A stretch of 64,000 nucleotides of DNA from an uncultured Clostridia bacterium (lineage in GTDB: Bacteria > Bacillota > Clostridia > TANB77 > CAG-508). Shown in pieces: positions 27,872-39,362 of this stretch. Within the stretch, counting starts at the first letter, position 1. Each line of letters opens with the position of its first letter. The notes under the pieces are model-generated. The model made no database searches and was not told the origin of the DNA. It saw nothing but the letters and a program-made list of their open reading frames with translations. The stretch spans positions 1 to 64,000 of the forward strand of contig CAKPLD010000002.1 in NCBI GenBank assembly GCA_934167225.1, read 5' to 3'. A program made the position numbers and the translations under genes.

Positions 27872-28393
27872 ATGGAATCATGGAAAGGAAAACATTTTAG
27901 CATAACAGACCCAAAGGGTGTCAATACAGTTATATACGAAGTATACAAAACAAAAAAAGAATATTTAAAAAAATATCCTAAATACACTGTTGAAAGATTA
28001 CGTTCAACAGAGCAACTTGTTGGTGATTTAAAAAAGAAAACATTTTATGTAGAAGATCCACAAGAAAATGGTAATCAATTAGTAATATTTTCTTTTGCAA
28101 AAGAGAAAGTAGTTATTAATAATGGTTTGTTAATAAATGATGAAGTTAAAATTTCAAAAAAACCAGTACCATTTAAATTTGATACTCTATATTCAGAAGA
28201 ACCAACAGAGGTTAAAAATTTTAGATATACGCCAAACTTAAAAAGGGCAATAACAATCATTGACCCAGAAACAACAGAAGAGATAAAACCTGTACTTTAT
28301 TATGATGAGGAAACTGATGAAGTAAAGGGAAAATGTAAGTTAAAACCATATAAGTCTTATTTCGCGTTTGAGATAAGGGATGATAAAAATTAA
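27872..28393 (+). CDS. conserved-looking hypothetical protein
   Basis: 173 residues, not recognised. ATG at 27872 is preferred because GGAGGAAAAT lies just upstream; an earlier in-frame ATG at 27857 contains that site. The protein is soluble, Lys/Glu rich and mostly beta by composition, with no signal peptide or membrane segment and one Cys (KGKCKLKP, near the C-terminus). First gene of a three-gene operon that ends with a VirD4-like ATPase, so it could be a partner or substrate of that ATPase; this is inference only. Confidence 0.75.
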   Translation: MESWKGKHFSITDPKGVNTVIYEVYKTKKEYLKKYPKYTVERLRSTEQLVGDLKKKTFYVEDPQENGNQLVIFSFAKEKVVINNGLLINDEVKISKKPVPFKFDTLYSEEPTEVKNFRYTPNLKRAITIIDPETTEEIKPVLYYDEETDEVKGKCKLKPYKSYFAFEIRDDKN

Positions 28394-28407
28394 GGAGGAA
28401 TTCTAGG

Positions 28408-28644
28408 ATGGGACGTAATAGTAAGCTAACACCACAAGAAGAGCTAAAGGATAACAGAGTACCATGTTCTAAGGAACCAATTGAAGTTGCAGTGGTGGGT
28501 TATTCTACTAATAATAAAGAAAAAAAGATAGAGGTTGCTAACTCTAAAGAAGTCAGTTTATTAGTACCTGAAGAAATATTACGAGGTAGTATAAAAGCAT
28601 ATAACGATGGGGAAGAACAACAACCAGAAAATCACGATAGATAA
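28408..28644 (+). CDS. small hypothetical protein
   Basis: 78 residues, not recognised. ATG behind AAGGAGGAAT. Hydrophilic with a central beta-like stretch (EVAVVGYSTNNKEKKIEV) and an acidic tail ending in EEQQPENHDR. Separated by 14 bases from the previous gene and 23 from the VirD4-like gene, so one transcript. No signal peptide. Confidence 0.7.
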   Translation: MGRNSKLTPQEELKDNRVPCSKEPIEVAVVGYSTNNKEKKIEVANSKEVSLLVPEEILRGSIKAYNDGEEQQPENHDR

Positions 28645-28667
28645 TCAAAAGAAAAGGGTGGAAAAAT

Positions 28668-30686
28668 ATGAATTATAAAATGCAAACAGCACTAAAAAAA
28701 TCAAAACCAACAATAATAATAGCAATAATACTATGGCTACTTGTGGCTGTAGTATTTATTATGCCTTGGACATGTGGATGCTACCAATTAAAATTACTAG
28801 GAAAATTTGATATGGATGCATTTTTAAATGTATTCATGAAAACATCAACAAACATACTAACTGGTTTTAAAGCAATAGTTAAACATAGTTTAATAGGAGA
28901 ATACATAAAAAATCTATTTGGATTTACATTATTTTATTCAATAATGGTAGTAGTTGGAATAATAAGATTAATGCCAAAACATAGATATGACGATATAGAA
29001 CATGGGTCAAGTGACTGGAGTGAGCATGGAGAGCAATATCAAATATTAAGTAAAAAGCAAGGAATAATCCTAGCAGAAAACAACTATTTACCACTTGATA
29101 AAAACGGAAACATAAATGTTCTTGTAGTCGGAGGATCAGGTTCTGGTAAATCTGCATCATACTCAATACCAAATGCACACCAAATGTTAGGATCATATGT
29201 ATTTACAGATCCAAAAGGAGAATTATATGATAGAACAGCAGGATATTTAAGAGAACACGGATACAAAATAAAAGTATTAAACCTTGTGCATCCCCAATTT
29301 AGTGATGGTTACAACCCATTATTTCATATAACATCAAATATAGATGTAGACGTAATTGCAAATACAATAGTAAAAGGACAACAAGCAGCTGGTTCGTCAG
29401 CAGACCCATTTTGGGACGATAACGCAGAAACATTACTAAAATCGCTTATATACTATTTAAAAGCAGCAAGGCCAGAAGAAGAGCAAAACTTGGCAAGTTG
29501 TTCAGAGTTAGTAAGAGCTGCAAACTCTAACGGGGGAAGCAATATGCTTTCAGAATTAATGAATCAATTGCCATATGACCATCCAGCAAGAATGAATTAT
29601 AAATCTATAGAAATAGCACCAGAGAAAACTTATAGTGGAATACTAAGTTCTTTACAATCAAAACTTGGAAAATTCGACTCAAAAGAAATTGCAGAAGTAA
29701 CATCAACAGATACAATTGACTTTGAAGAAATAGGAAGTCAAAAAACAGCAGTATATGTTATATCATCAGATACACATGGAGCATATGATTTCTTATTAAC
29801 AATTTTCTTTGCTCAAATGATACAACAATTATACGATTTTGCAGACAACAATGGTGGAAAACTACCAGAACGTACATACTTTATACTAGACGAGTTTGCA
29901 AATATTGGTAGAATACCAGACTTTGACAAAAAAATATCAACATCAAGAAGTAGAGGAATATCATTTAGTGTTATTCTACAAAACCTAGACCAACTAGAAG
30001 CAATATATGAAAAAGCATATGAAACAATTATAGGAAACTGTGATACACACGTATTTTTAGGAAGTAACTCACAAAAAACAGTAGAATATTTTTCAAAAGC
30101 ACTAGGAGAGAAAACAATTTCACATGGTAGTACATCAGTAAATAGAGACAAAGACCATAAAAAGACGGGAACAAGCGATTCGGATCAAATTATGGCTAGA
30201 GCATTAATGACACCAGATGAATTAAGAAGAATGAGCAACGATTTATGTATAATTTTTGAAAAAGGAATAAAGCCAATAAAAGCAAATAAATATTACTATT
30301 TCAAAAAGCCAATGGCAAAAGAAATGAAAGAGTTGGAAATAAGTCATAATGATATAGGAGAAATACAAAGAGGAAAATGGAGAAAATTTGACCCATATAA
30401 TCCATATAGGGACGATGAAGAAAAAGAGGCAGCACCAGACTTAAAAGTTGATTCATTAGACGATTTATTTGATGACCCAGAGCCAATAACAACACCAAAT
30501 GATAAATCAAAAGAAGAAAATAAGAAAGAAAGTAAATTAGTGTTAGACTTTGATGACGATACAGAAAAAGACGATGCTCCAATTTTACCAATGAATGAAG
30601 AGCCAGAGGAAGAATATGATTTGCAAAAAGAATTGGAAGCAAAATTTGATGAATTATTTGGTCCAATAGATGATGACGACAAATAA
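28668..30686 (+). CDS. VirD4/TraG-type coupling protein (orphan)
   Basis: 672 residues. Two N-terminal membrane helices (about 16-38 and 80-100), Walker A GGSGSGKSAS (about 156), FTDPKGELYDRTAGYL (about 182), Walker B ILDEFANIGRIPD (about 405), and the SFSVILQNLDQLEAIY and NCDTHVFLGS segments typical of the VirD4/TraG family follow. The acidic C-terminus (about 580-672, ending in DDDDK) may recruit substrates. These ATPases deliver substrates to type IV secretion channels. No VirB4, relaxase or channel gene is adjacent: prfA follows directly. Distinct from the shorter VirD4-like protein at 1160. Confidence 0.9.
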   Translation: MNYKMQTALKKSKPTIIIAIILWLLVAVVFIMPWTCGCYQLKLLGKFDMDAFLNVFMKTSTNILTGFKAIVKHSLIGEYIKNLFGFTLFYSIMVVVGIIRLMPKHRYDDIEHGSSDWSEHGEQYQILSKKQGIILAENNYLPLDKNGNINVLVVGGSGSGKSASYSIPNAHQMLGSYVFTDPKGELYDRTAGYLREHGYKIKVLNLVHPQFSDGYNPLFHITSNIDVDVIANTIVKGQQAAGSSADPFWDDNAETLLKSLIYYLKAARPEEEQNLASCSELVRAANSNGGSNMLSELMNQLPYDHPARMNYKSIEIAPEKTYSGILSSLQSKLGKFDSKEIAEVTSTDTIDFEEIGSQKTAVYVISSDTHGAYDFLLTIFFAQMIQQLYDFADNNGGKLPERTYFILDEFANIGRIPDFDKKISTSRSRGISFSVILQNLDQLEAIYEKAYETIIGNCDTHVFLGSNSQKTVEYFSKALGEKTISHGSTSVNRDKDHKKTGTSDSDQIMARALMTPDELRRMSNDLCIIFEKGIKPIKANKYYYFKKPMAKEMKELEISHNDIGEIQRGKWRKFDPYNPYRDDEEKEAAPDLKVDSLDDLFDDPEPITTPNDKSKEENKKESKLVLDFDDDTEKDDAPILPMNEEPEEEYDLQKELEAKFDELFGPIDDDDK

Positions 30687-30710
30687 AATCGAAAAAAGGA
30701 AAGGGAAAGT

Positions 30711-31769
30711 ATGTTTGAAAAATTAGAATTAGTAGAAAAGAGATATGATGAATTAAATTCACAAATAAGTGACCCAGAAATAATTGCCAATACTAATGAG
30801 TGGAGAAAACTAGTAAAAGAACATAGTTCAATGGAAGATGTTGTACAAAAATATAGAGAATATAAAGAAATTTTAAACAACATGAATGAAGCAAAAGAAA
30901 TGTTAGATGATCCAGAAATGAAAGAGTTAGCAGAGGAAGAATATTATTCATCAAAAGAAAAATTAGCAAAAGTTGAAGAAGAACTAAAAGTATTGTTAAT
31001 TCCAAAGGATCCAAATGACGATAAAAGTGTTATATGTGAAATAAGAGGTGGAGCAGGTGGTGAAGAAGCAGCACTATTTGCAGGAACATTATTTAGAATG
31101 TATGGAATGTATGCTGAAAGAAAACACTGGAAAATAGAAATATTAAATGAAAATGCTACGGAATTAGGTGGATACAAAGAAATTTCATTTATGGTAACAG
31201 GAAAAGGAGCATATAGTAGATTAAAATTCGAAAGCGGTGTGCATAGAGTTCAACGTGTGCCAGATACAGAAAGTAGTGGAAGAATACACACATCAACAGC
31301 AACTGTAGCGGTACTTCCTGTTGTAGAAGATGTAGAAATAGAAATAAACCCAGCAGACATAAAAATGGAAGTGTTTAGAGCATCAGGTGCTGGAGGACAA
31401 CATATCAACAAAACATCATCAGCCGTAAGATTAATACATATTCCAACAGGAATAGTTGCAGAATGTCAAACTCAAAGATCACAATTACAAAACAGGGAAT
31501 ATGCAATGAATTTATTAAAATCTAGGTTATATGATATAGAAAAATCAAAACAAGATTCAGAAATAGCAAATGCCAGAAAATCACAAGTTGGGTCAGGCGA
31601 TAGAAGTGAAAAAATACGTACTTATAACTATCCACAAGGAAGAATAACAGACCACAGAATTGGATTTAGTATATATCAGATGGAAAATTTTCTAAATGGA
31701 GATTTGGACGAAATGATTGATAATTTAATTGCAGCAGATAGAGCTGAAAAATTAAAAGGTGAGGAATAA
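30711..31769 (+). CDS. prfA: peptide chain release factor 1
   Basis: 352 residues, the usual RF1 length. Helical N-terminus, the GGAGGEEA(A)LFAG segment (about 111), codon-recognition region and the catalytic GGQ in [12 protein letters not shown] (about 228) are present. RF1 terminates translation at UAA and UAG. ATG behind AAAGGAAAGGG, 24 bases after the VirD4-like gene, so possibly read from the same promoter. Its terminator is at 31779. Confidence 0.96.
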   Translation: MFEKLELVEKRYDELNSQISDPEIIANTNEWRKLVKEHSSMEDVVQKYREYKEILNNMNEAKEMLDDPEMKELAEEEYYSSKEKLAKVEEELKVLLIPKDPNDDKSVICEIRGGAGGEEAALFAGTLFRMYGMYAERKHWKIEILNENATELGGYKEISFMVTGKGAYSRLKFESGVHRVQRVPDTESSGRIHTSTATVAVLPVVEDVEIEINPADIKMEVFRASGAGGQHINKTSSAVRLIHIPTGIVAECQTQRSQLQNREYAMNLLKSRLYDIEKSKQDSEIANARKSQVGSGDRSEKIRTYNYPQGRITDHRIGFSIYQMENFLNGDLDEMIDNLIAADRAEKLKGEE

Positions 31770-31778
31770 AAAATGAAA

Positions 31779-31809
31779 AACAGCAAATTAAATTTGTTGT
31801 TTTTTTTTG
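31779..31809 (+). terminator. terminator after prfA
   Basis: ACAGCAAATT pairs imperfectly with AATTTGTTGT, followed by nine T residues. Confidence 0.7.
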
Positions 31810-31857
31810 TCTCATATGTTATCATAAAAATATATGAAAAAAGAAAGGGGAAACAAC

Positions 31858-34800
31858 ATGAACAAAAAAAGAGGAAAATATGTGCTGATATTGTTAAGCC
31901 TAGTAATACTAATTATAGCAATAACAAACACATATAAGTGGATTGTATGTGGAAAACAAGACATAAAAATAAGCACATCAAGCAAAGCATACACAAATAG
32001 TGATATGTATGTATCAATTATATCACAAAAAAACGACGTAGAATTAGAAACAAAGACAAAGGTAAAGCTTTTAAACTCAGACAAAAAAACAGTAAAAGGA
32101 GTAACCGTTTCATATGAAGGAAACGAGGCAAAAATAAGTGTTCCAGAAGTTGAATCTGGAAATTATTACATCGAAGCAAAAGTATCTAGTAAAGAAGGAA
32201 AAGACACAGTACAAAAACAAATCTACATAGAAGATGGAAACCGTGAAAATATTACCTTGGCAATAGATAAAGGAATCTATAAACCACGGAGACACAGTAA
32301 ACTTTAGGGCATTACTTACAAATAAAGAAAATGACCAACCAATGAAACAAGATGTAAATGTGTGTATATATGATGGCAATGAAAACAAAGTTTACAACGA
32401 AAATGTAAATACATCAGAATACGGAATAATAAGTGGAAACTTTACATTAGCAAATGAAGTAAATAGTGGTATTTACAAAATAGTAATAAAAACGAGTACA
32501 AATGAAACTACAAAATCATTTAAAGTAGATCCTTATGTAACACCTAAATTTGAAGTGAAAATAAATTTGGATAAACAAAATTATTTAGTAGGAGATACAG
32601 CAAAAATTAATTTAAATGCTAAATACTTCTTTGGAGAGGCAGTATCACAGGCAAAATACAAAATATATATAAATGATGAACAATATAGAACAATTACAGC
32701 AGATAACGAAGGAAATGCAAGTTTAGAATATAAAATAGAAGAAGAAAAAACATATAAAATAAAAGCAGAAGTAACAGATACATCAAATTATTACACAGAA
32801 ACAACTTGTGATTTTGTTGCAAGTAAGGATATATTTAAAGTAGAAGCAATTCCAGAATATGGAAAATTAGTGACTGGACAAAATAATGATATATATGTAT
32901 TTACATCAAATCCAGATGGAACACCACTAAAAACATATGTAACAATTTCATCAGGCGAGTATAAAAAACAAATTGCTACAGATGAAAATGGAATTGGAAA
33001 ATTTTCAATAAATTCAACATATCTTACTAAGCTTCAAACAGCAAGCAATAACAGTAAAAAACAAGAAACGCAAAATACTAAAAACAGCAAAACGTTAAAA
33101 ATAAAAGCAGAAAACATGAATGGAGAAGCAGTAGAAATAGAAAAAAACTTTGAAGTTGAAAATAAAACAATATTAATTTCGACAGATAAAGTTAAATATG
33201 GACAAGGGGAAGACATTAAAATTAATATTTCATCTGAATTAGATAAAAATAAAAATATATATGTTTTTAAAAATAATAAACTAATAAAAATGGTAAGTAC
33301 AAATTCAGAAGAAACAGATATTAATTTAGGTGATGAATATGGAATAATAGACATTTACGTAACACAAAAAAGCAATCAAAGTAATTATACAAATAATGTA
33401 AATTCTTACAAAAAAACAATATTTATAAAACCAACCAAAAAACTAAATATAAATGTAAAAACAGACAAACAAGAATATACACCAGGAGAAAATATAGGGC
33501 TAGAATTTAACACTACAGACGAAAACAACAATAATATAGATAGTGCTTTACTAGTAAGCATGTTAGATAATTCTGTTCTAAATATAGCAAATAACGATTT
33601 ATCCATAGATAATATAAAATTAGCTTTATCAGATTTATCTTTTTCCAATGAAATGGATGGAGCAACCTTATATTCATGTATAGTGGATGATAAGTCAGAG
33701 CAAACAATGATGGCATTATTGCTAAAGCAAGGAGATCGTAGCACAGATGTATCTGAATCAATAATAAATAATTCAGATGTAAGAGAAAAATCTGCAATAA
33801 TTTCTGTAATAAGTATTATAATTATAATTGTTATTGTAATTGCTTTTATAAGCATTAAATTTCCAAAATGCAGAAAATTTATTAAGCATTTAATTAATGT
33901 AATAGTTTATATACCAGTAATTGTAGCTTCTATTATGTGTATAGCTAATAAACTAGGAGAACCAGTTGATCGATGGATTTTAGCATTTACGGTAATTGTT
34001 AGCTTAACAGTATATATTTCATGGATTTCGAGTATATATAAAATAATATTTAGAACATCAATATCAATTATATTATCATTAATATTGGGTGTTATAATAA
34101 CGATTATAGTAAATTCTTTTGAAATAAATATAATGAAAATATGTATAATAATTGCATTGATAGTTTTAATATTAATAATAATAAACAAAATAAGTGAAAC
34201 TAAAAAATTCAAATTAGATAAATACATAAAAATGGTAGTAAAAGAAATAATATACATAGGAAAATACCTTGTAACTTTAATTATATCTATAATTCTTGGA
34301 ATGTCAATTGAAGGTTTAATAGATATTAAGGGGATTTTTATACCAATAAGTATAATAATGATATATATAATAAATTACATATTGAATATAACACATAAAG
34401 AAAAAGATTTAGATAAGAAAAAAGGAATTAGCCTTGAAAATATTGTTATAGGTATAATAATAATTATTATTATATTATTTATATTGCATCCACCAAAGCG
34501 CCATCCAACAATAGATCCACGAAACGATGTAGAGCCTATAGATGGAGGATATACTGTATCATCTGGAATGGGAACATCAGGAGATTTGTCATCTATAATA
34601 GAAAATGCCACAGATATAATATCAGACGAAAATAATTCTTATAAACAATCAAATGAAACAACAACAGAAAATAAAGATACAAAGGAATCGGAAAATACTA
34701 CGGAAACAGTGGATGATGACAACATAAGAAATGTATTTTTAGAAAGTATGTGTTTTGTTCCAGAATTAGTAACAAACAATGGAAATGCAAAATTAGATTT

Positions 34801-36787
34801 AAAATTAAGTGACAACATTACAACATGGACAATACAAACTGTAGGAAATACAAAAGACGGAAAAATAGGATATAGTTCATTAGATAATGTAAAAATATTT
34901 AAGGAATTCTTTACAGACTTTGAGCTTCCAAAAAATATTGTAGAATCAGACAAAATAAGTATACCAGTAACAGTATATAACTATACAGAAAATTCACTTA
35001 ATGCAACACTAAATATAAAAGAAGATGAGTGGTTTACATTACAAAATAACAATAATATTAATATAAATGTTGATGCAGGATCGTCGAAAATGGTATATAT
35101 ACCTATTACAATATTAAAAAATGGAGATTATAAATTTAGAGTAGAAGTATCAAATGGCTCATTATCAGACATTGTAGAAAAAGAAGTAACAATAGTTCCT
35201 AATGGCTATAAAGTAGAAAAAGTAGTATCCACAGGAAGTTTAGAAAAAAATGTATCTGAAGATATTTTAATAATGCAAGATTTTGTAGAAAATACAGCTT
35301 CTGCAAAAGTTAAAATATATGCAAATACAATATCACAAACTATAGAAGGAATAGAAAATATATTTAGAATGCCAACAGGATGTTTTGAACAAATATCTTC
35401 ATCATTATATCCAAATATATTAGCATTAAAATATTTACAAGATAATGGAATATCAAATGAAGAATTAAAAACAAAGGCAAAAAATTATATTTCATCTGGT
35501 TACCAAAAACTTCTAACATATGAAGTGCCAGGAGAAAGTGGGGGATATTCACTATATGGGACATCACCAGCAGAAACAGTATTAACAGCATATGGTTTAA
35601 TGGAACTTACAGACTTAAAACAAGTTTACAATGTGGATCAAGCAGTACTTGACAAAATGACTAATTTCTTATATGGAAAGCAACAATCAAATGGAACATT
35701 TACTATAACAGGAAGTCATATAGGAGGTGCAGGATCTAGAGAAAATTTAGCCTTAAATGCATATATAATATGGGCATTATCTGAAAGTGACCCACATAAT
35801 AGCAATTTATCAAAATCTGTAGATTACATAAAAGGAAAATTGGACAATATAGACGACAACTATACATTAGCATTAGTTGCAAATATTTTAGCAAATGTGG
35901 AAGATAAAGAAGCAGAAAATGTAGTAAAAAGGTTAGAAAATAATGTAAATATGAATAATGATTACGGATATGTAACATCTATTATTAAAGACTACTATGG
36001 ATCAAAGAGCACATGCCAAACAATTCAAACAACAGCATTAACATCAATGGCTATAACTAAAGTAAAAAATGAATCAAAAATACAAAAATCTCTTACTAAT
36101 TATCTAATTAGCCAAAGAGATTCAGGAGGAACATGGTATAGTACTCAAGCAACAATATTAGCATTAAAAGCATTGAATATAGCTCAACAGAAAAATAAAT
36201 TGGAAAACCAAACAATTTCTGTAAATGTAAATTCTAATGAGCAAAGAATAGAAATAAAAGATAATCCATTAGAATATTATGAGTTAAAATTTGATAATCT
36301 CCAAAAAGAAAATAAATTAAATATCAATTGCGAAAAAAGTGGGGCATATTACGAAGTTGTAGAAGAATATTACGTACCATATGAAAAGGTAGACAAATCA
36401 CAAGATAATATAGAAGTAACTGTTGATGCGAATAATAATTTAGGTGTAAACGAGTTGTTAAATACACATATAAAAGCAATAAATAAAAGTCAGGACAGCA
36501 TTGAAAATGGAATGATAACTATAAATATACCACAAGGATTTGTAGTTCTAGAAGAGAGTTTATCACAATTAGAAAATAAAGGTATAATTGAAAAATATGA
36601 AACAACATATTCTACAATAAATATATACTTAAGAAGTTTTGAAGCAGATCAGATTGTAGATTTAGACATTAATTTCAGAGCATCTTATCCAGTTGAAATT
36701 ACGGGACTTGGTGTTAAAGCATATGATTATTATAACCCAGAAATTGAAGGAAAGTCTCTTCCAATTTCAATAAAAGTTACTGAATAA
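31858..36787 (+). CDS. alpha-2-macroglobulin-like protein with thioester, +1 shift at CGG
   Basis: About 1642 residues if the two frames are joined. ATG at 31858 (behind AAAGGGG) gives a membrane anchor and the first MG-type domain up to GIYKP. The expected conserved glycine of the YxPGDTV motif is encoded as CGGA; skipping the C (32287) continues GDTVNFRALLTNK in the next frame. Later come repeated MG domains, an unexpected block of about eight membrane helices (about residues 643-880), a second MG-like region, and a thioester domain with TGCFEQ (Cys about 1175) and alpha-alpha toroid repeats. Family members trap proteases through the thioester. Ends 6 bases before a sequence leading to the thrS promoter. 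Confidence 0.85.
32287..32289 (+). other. in-frame CGG, candidate +1 frameshift site (A2M-like gene)
   Basis: Context AAA CCA CGG AGA. The zero frame stops six codons later (TAG 32305-32307). Dropping the C gives AAA CCA GGA GAC ACA, restoring the family's PGDTV motif exactly. Confidence 0.85.
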
Positions 36788-36802
36788 AATGCGGAAAATC
36801 TG

Positions 36803-36831
36803 TTGACAAATAACAAAAAACGTATTATTAT
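36803..36831 (+). promoter_or_regulatory. promoter of the thrS leader
   Basis: TTGACA (36803) and TATTAT (36826) with 17 bases between, just upstream of the T-box leader. Confidence 0.75.
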
Positions 36832-36837
36832 ATTGAC

Positions 36838-37075
36838 ATAATACAAAAATAGTAAGAGAAAAGTAAAATAGAAAATATCTTTAAAAGAGAAGTTAGTCAT
36901 TGGCTGAAAGCTAACAAAAGTAAAACTATTTGAAAACTACCTCTTCATATTCCGAGTGAATAAGCTAGGCGAATGGAATACGTTATAATTCTATTAATTA
37001 AGAAAAAATAAGGATGGAACCGCGTAATATATACGCTCCTATGGATACAAAAGGTGTCTGTAGGAGCTTTTTGTA
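36838..37075 (+). promoter_or_regulatory. T-box leader of thrS
   Basis: A roughly 230-base leader with the conserved T-box AAGGATGGAACCGCG at 37010-37024. It is followed by a terminator hairpin (GCTCCTA…TAGGAGC, then TTTTT; 37034-37072). Uncharged tRNA-Thr should bind the leader and T-box bulge to favour antitermination, raising thrS expression under threonine starvation. Stem I structure is visible as several short complementary blocks, but I did not assign the specifier codon with certainty. Confidence 0.92.
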
Positions 37076-37101
37076 TCAAAAAAGAAAAGGAGGAAAAAAA
37101 T

Positions 37102-39042
37102 ATGATTAAAATAACATTAAAAGATGGAAGTGTAAAAGAAGTAGAAGAAGGAAAGAGCATATTTGATATTGCAAAAGAAATAAGCGAAGGTTTAGCAAGA
37201 AACGCAACATGTGCAAGTATAGATGGTAAGACAGTAGATTTAAGATATATATTAAACAAAGACTGTAACCTAGAAATACACACATTTGAAAGTTCATTAG
37301 AAGGAAAAAAAGCATATTGGCATACAACTTCACACATAATGGCACAAGCGATAAAAAGAATAAAACCAGAAACAAAATTAGCAATTGGACCATCAATAGA
37401 TGAAGGATTTTATTACGATTTTGACGTAGAAAAAAATTTTACAGATGAAGACAAAGAAAAAATAGAAGCAGAAATGAAAAAAATAATAAAAGAAAATTTA
37501 CCAATAGAAAGATTTACACTTCCAAGAGAAGAAGCTATAAAATTCATGGAAGAAAAAAATGAACCATACAAAGTAGAGTTGATAAAAGACCTACCAGAAG
37601 GGGAAGAAATATCATTCTATAAGCAAGGGGAATTTACGGACTTATGTGCTGGACCACATTTAATGAGTACAGGAAAAATAAAAGCTGTAAAAATCCTATC
37701 TACATCAGGAGCATATTGGAGAGGTGATGAGCATAATAAAATGCTACAAAGAATATATGCTATATCATTCCCAAAAGCAAGTCAAGTAGAGGAATATTTA
37801 GCAAAACTTGAAGAAGCAAAAGAAAGAGACCATAGAAAAATAGGAAAAGACCAAGAATTATTTATGACACATAAATTGGTAGGTTCAGGACTTCCTTTAT
37901 ATTTACCAAAAGGAGCAACAATAAGAAGAGTCTTAGAAAGATACATTCAAGACAAAGAATTAGCTTTAGGATATCAACACGTATATACACCAAGCTTAGC
38001 AAATGTAGCATTATACAAAACATCAGGACACTGGGATCATTATAAAGATGATATGTTCCCTATGATGAAAATGGGTGATGAAGAAATAGTTTTAAGACCA
38101 ATGAACTGCCCACATCATATGTTAATATATAAGAGCAAAATGCGTTCTTATAGAGATTTACCAATAAAAATAGGAGAACTTGCAAATGATTTTAGATACG
38201 AAGATAGTGGAAGTGTTTGCGGATTAGAGAGAGTTCGTCAAATGTGCCAAAATGATGCGCATTTATTTGTAAGACCTGACCAAATAAAAGAGGAAGTAGG
38301 AAAAGTTTTAAGCTTAATAAAAGAAGTTTACCAAGAAGATTTTGGTTTCCCAGCTTCAGCATTTAGTTATAGATTATCTCTAAGAGATAAAAATAATAAA
38401 GAAAAATATATAGACAATGACGAAATGTGGGAAACAGCAGAAAGCCAATTAAGAGAAATTTTAAAAGAGCTAAATATAGACTTTTACGAAGCAGAAGGTG
38501 AAGCTGCATTTTATGGTCCAAAAATAGATATACAAATAAAAAAAGCTTTAAACCACGATGTTACAATACCAACATGTCAATTAGATTTTGCTTTACCTGA
38601 AAGATTTGAACTTGAATATGTAGGAGAAGATGGAGAAAAACATAGACCTGTTGTTATTCACAGAGCTATACTTGGAAGTTCGGACAGATTTATTTCTTTC
38701 TTGCTTGAAGAAACAAAAGGAGTTTTACCTTTATGGCTTGCACCTGTTCAAGTAGAGGTTATGCCACTTACTGATAAGCAAAGAGATTATGCGGTTAAAG
38801 TAACTGAAGATTTACGTAAATTTGGAATTCGTGTGGAATTAGATGATAGACAAGAAAAGATTGGTTATAAAATTCGTGAAGCACAATTAAGCAAGATTCC
38901 ATATATGTTGATTTTAGGAGATAAAGAGGTTGGTGGTAACCAAGTTGGAGTTCGTGCTAGAGGAGAAGGCGATATTGGTGCTATGGATGAAGATAAATTT
39001 ATAGAAAAATTGAATGAGGAAATTAGATGTTTTGGTAAATAG
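37102..39042 (+). CDS. thrS: threonyl-tRNA synthetase
   Basis: 646 residues. ATG at 37102 (behind AAAGGAGG) is chosen over an in-frame ATG at 37054 that lies inside the T-box terminator. TGS domain (about 1-62), editing domain with HTTSHIMAQAIKR (about 75), catalytic class II domain with motif 2 (FRYEDSGSVCGLERVRQM) and motif 3 (HRAILGSSDRF), zinc ligands in RPMNCPHHM, and an anticodon-binding domain with VRARGEGDIG near the end. Single gene under T-box control. Confidence 0.97.
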   Translation: MIKITLKDGSVKEVEEGKSIFDIAKEISEGLARNATCASIDGKTVDLRYILNKDCNLEIHTFESSLEGKKAYWHTTSHIMAQAIKRIKPETKLAIGPSIDEGFYYDFDVEKNFTDEDKEKIEAEMKKIIKENLPIERFTLPREEAIKFMEEKNEPYKVELIKDLPEGEEISFYKQGEFTDLCAGPHLMSTGKIKAVKILSTSGAYWRGDEHNKMLQRIYAISFPKASQVEEYLAKLEEAKERDHRKIGKDQELFMTHKLVGSGLPLYLPKGATIRRVLERYIQDKELALGYQHVYTPSLANVALYKTSGHWDHYKDDMFPMMKMGDEEIVLRPMNCPHHMLIYKSKMRSYRDLPIKIGELANDFRYEDSGSVCGLERVRQMCQNDAHLFVRPDQIKEEVGKVLSLIKEVYQEDFGFPASAFSYRLSLRDKNNKEKYIDNDEMWETAESQLREILKELNIDFYEAEGEAAFYGPKIDIQIKKALNHDVTIPTCQLDFALPERFELEYVGEDGEKHRPVVIHRAILGSSDRFISFLLEETKGVLPLWLAPVQVEVMPLTDKQRDYAVKVTEDLRKFGIRVELDDRQEKIGYKIREAQLSKIPYMLILGDKEVGGNQVGVRARGEGDIGAMDEDKFIEKLNEEIRCFGK

Positions 39043-39061
39043 TTTTTAATATTTATAATAA

Positions 39062-39108
39062 TAAGCAAGGAGTAAGTAGTTTGGTATTTATTCTTTGCTT
39101 TTTTTGGT
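39062..39108 (+). terminator. terminator after thrS
   Basis: AAGCAAGGAGTAA pairs with TTATTCTTTGCTT (G-T pairs), followed by a T run. Confidence 0.75.
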
Positions 39109-39151
39109 CATTTTGGTATTGATTTTTGTAATTGACTTTTATGTTTGGTCC

Positions 39152-39362
39152 GGATTTGTTATAAAGATATGATTGTTTTTGTCTGTTTTAAGGGTTTCCT
39201 ACATGTTTTAAGAAACTCTAAATTAATTTTTTGGCACCCTTTCACTTAGTCCTCGTTAGCACTCGACGTGAACTATTTCCTAAAAATTAATTAAGAGTTT
39301 CTAAAAACATTTCGGTCACACCTTAAAACAGACAAAAACAATCATATCTTTATAACAAATCC
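39152..39362. repeat. 211-bp long inverted-repeat element
   Basis: The outer 42 bases (39152-39193 and 39321-39362) are perfect reverse complements. A second, imperfect paired block lies inside (around 39207-39233 with 39281-39308), leaving a central loop of roughly 45 bases. No ORF is present. The whole could fold into one long hairpin. A miniature inverted-repeat element is the most likely nature; I see no clear target-site duplication. Confidence 0.8.

Noticed and set aside
37054..37101. Upstream in-frame ATG extending thrS by 16 residues
   Set aside because: It lies within the T-box terminator hairpin and has no ribosome site; the ATG at 37102 follows AAAGGAGG and gives the normal N-terminus.
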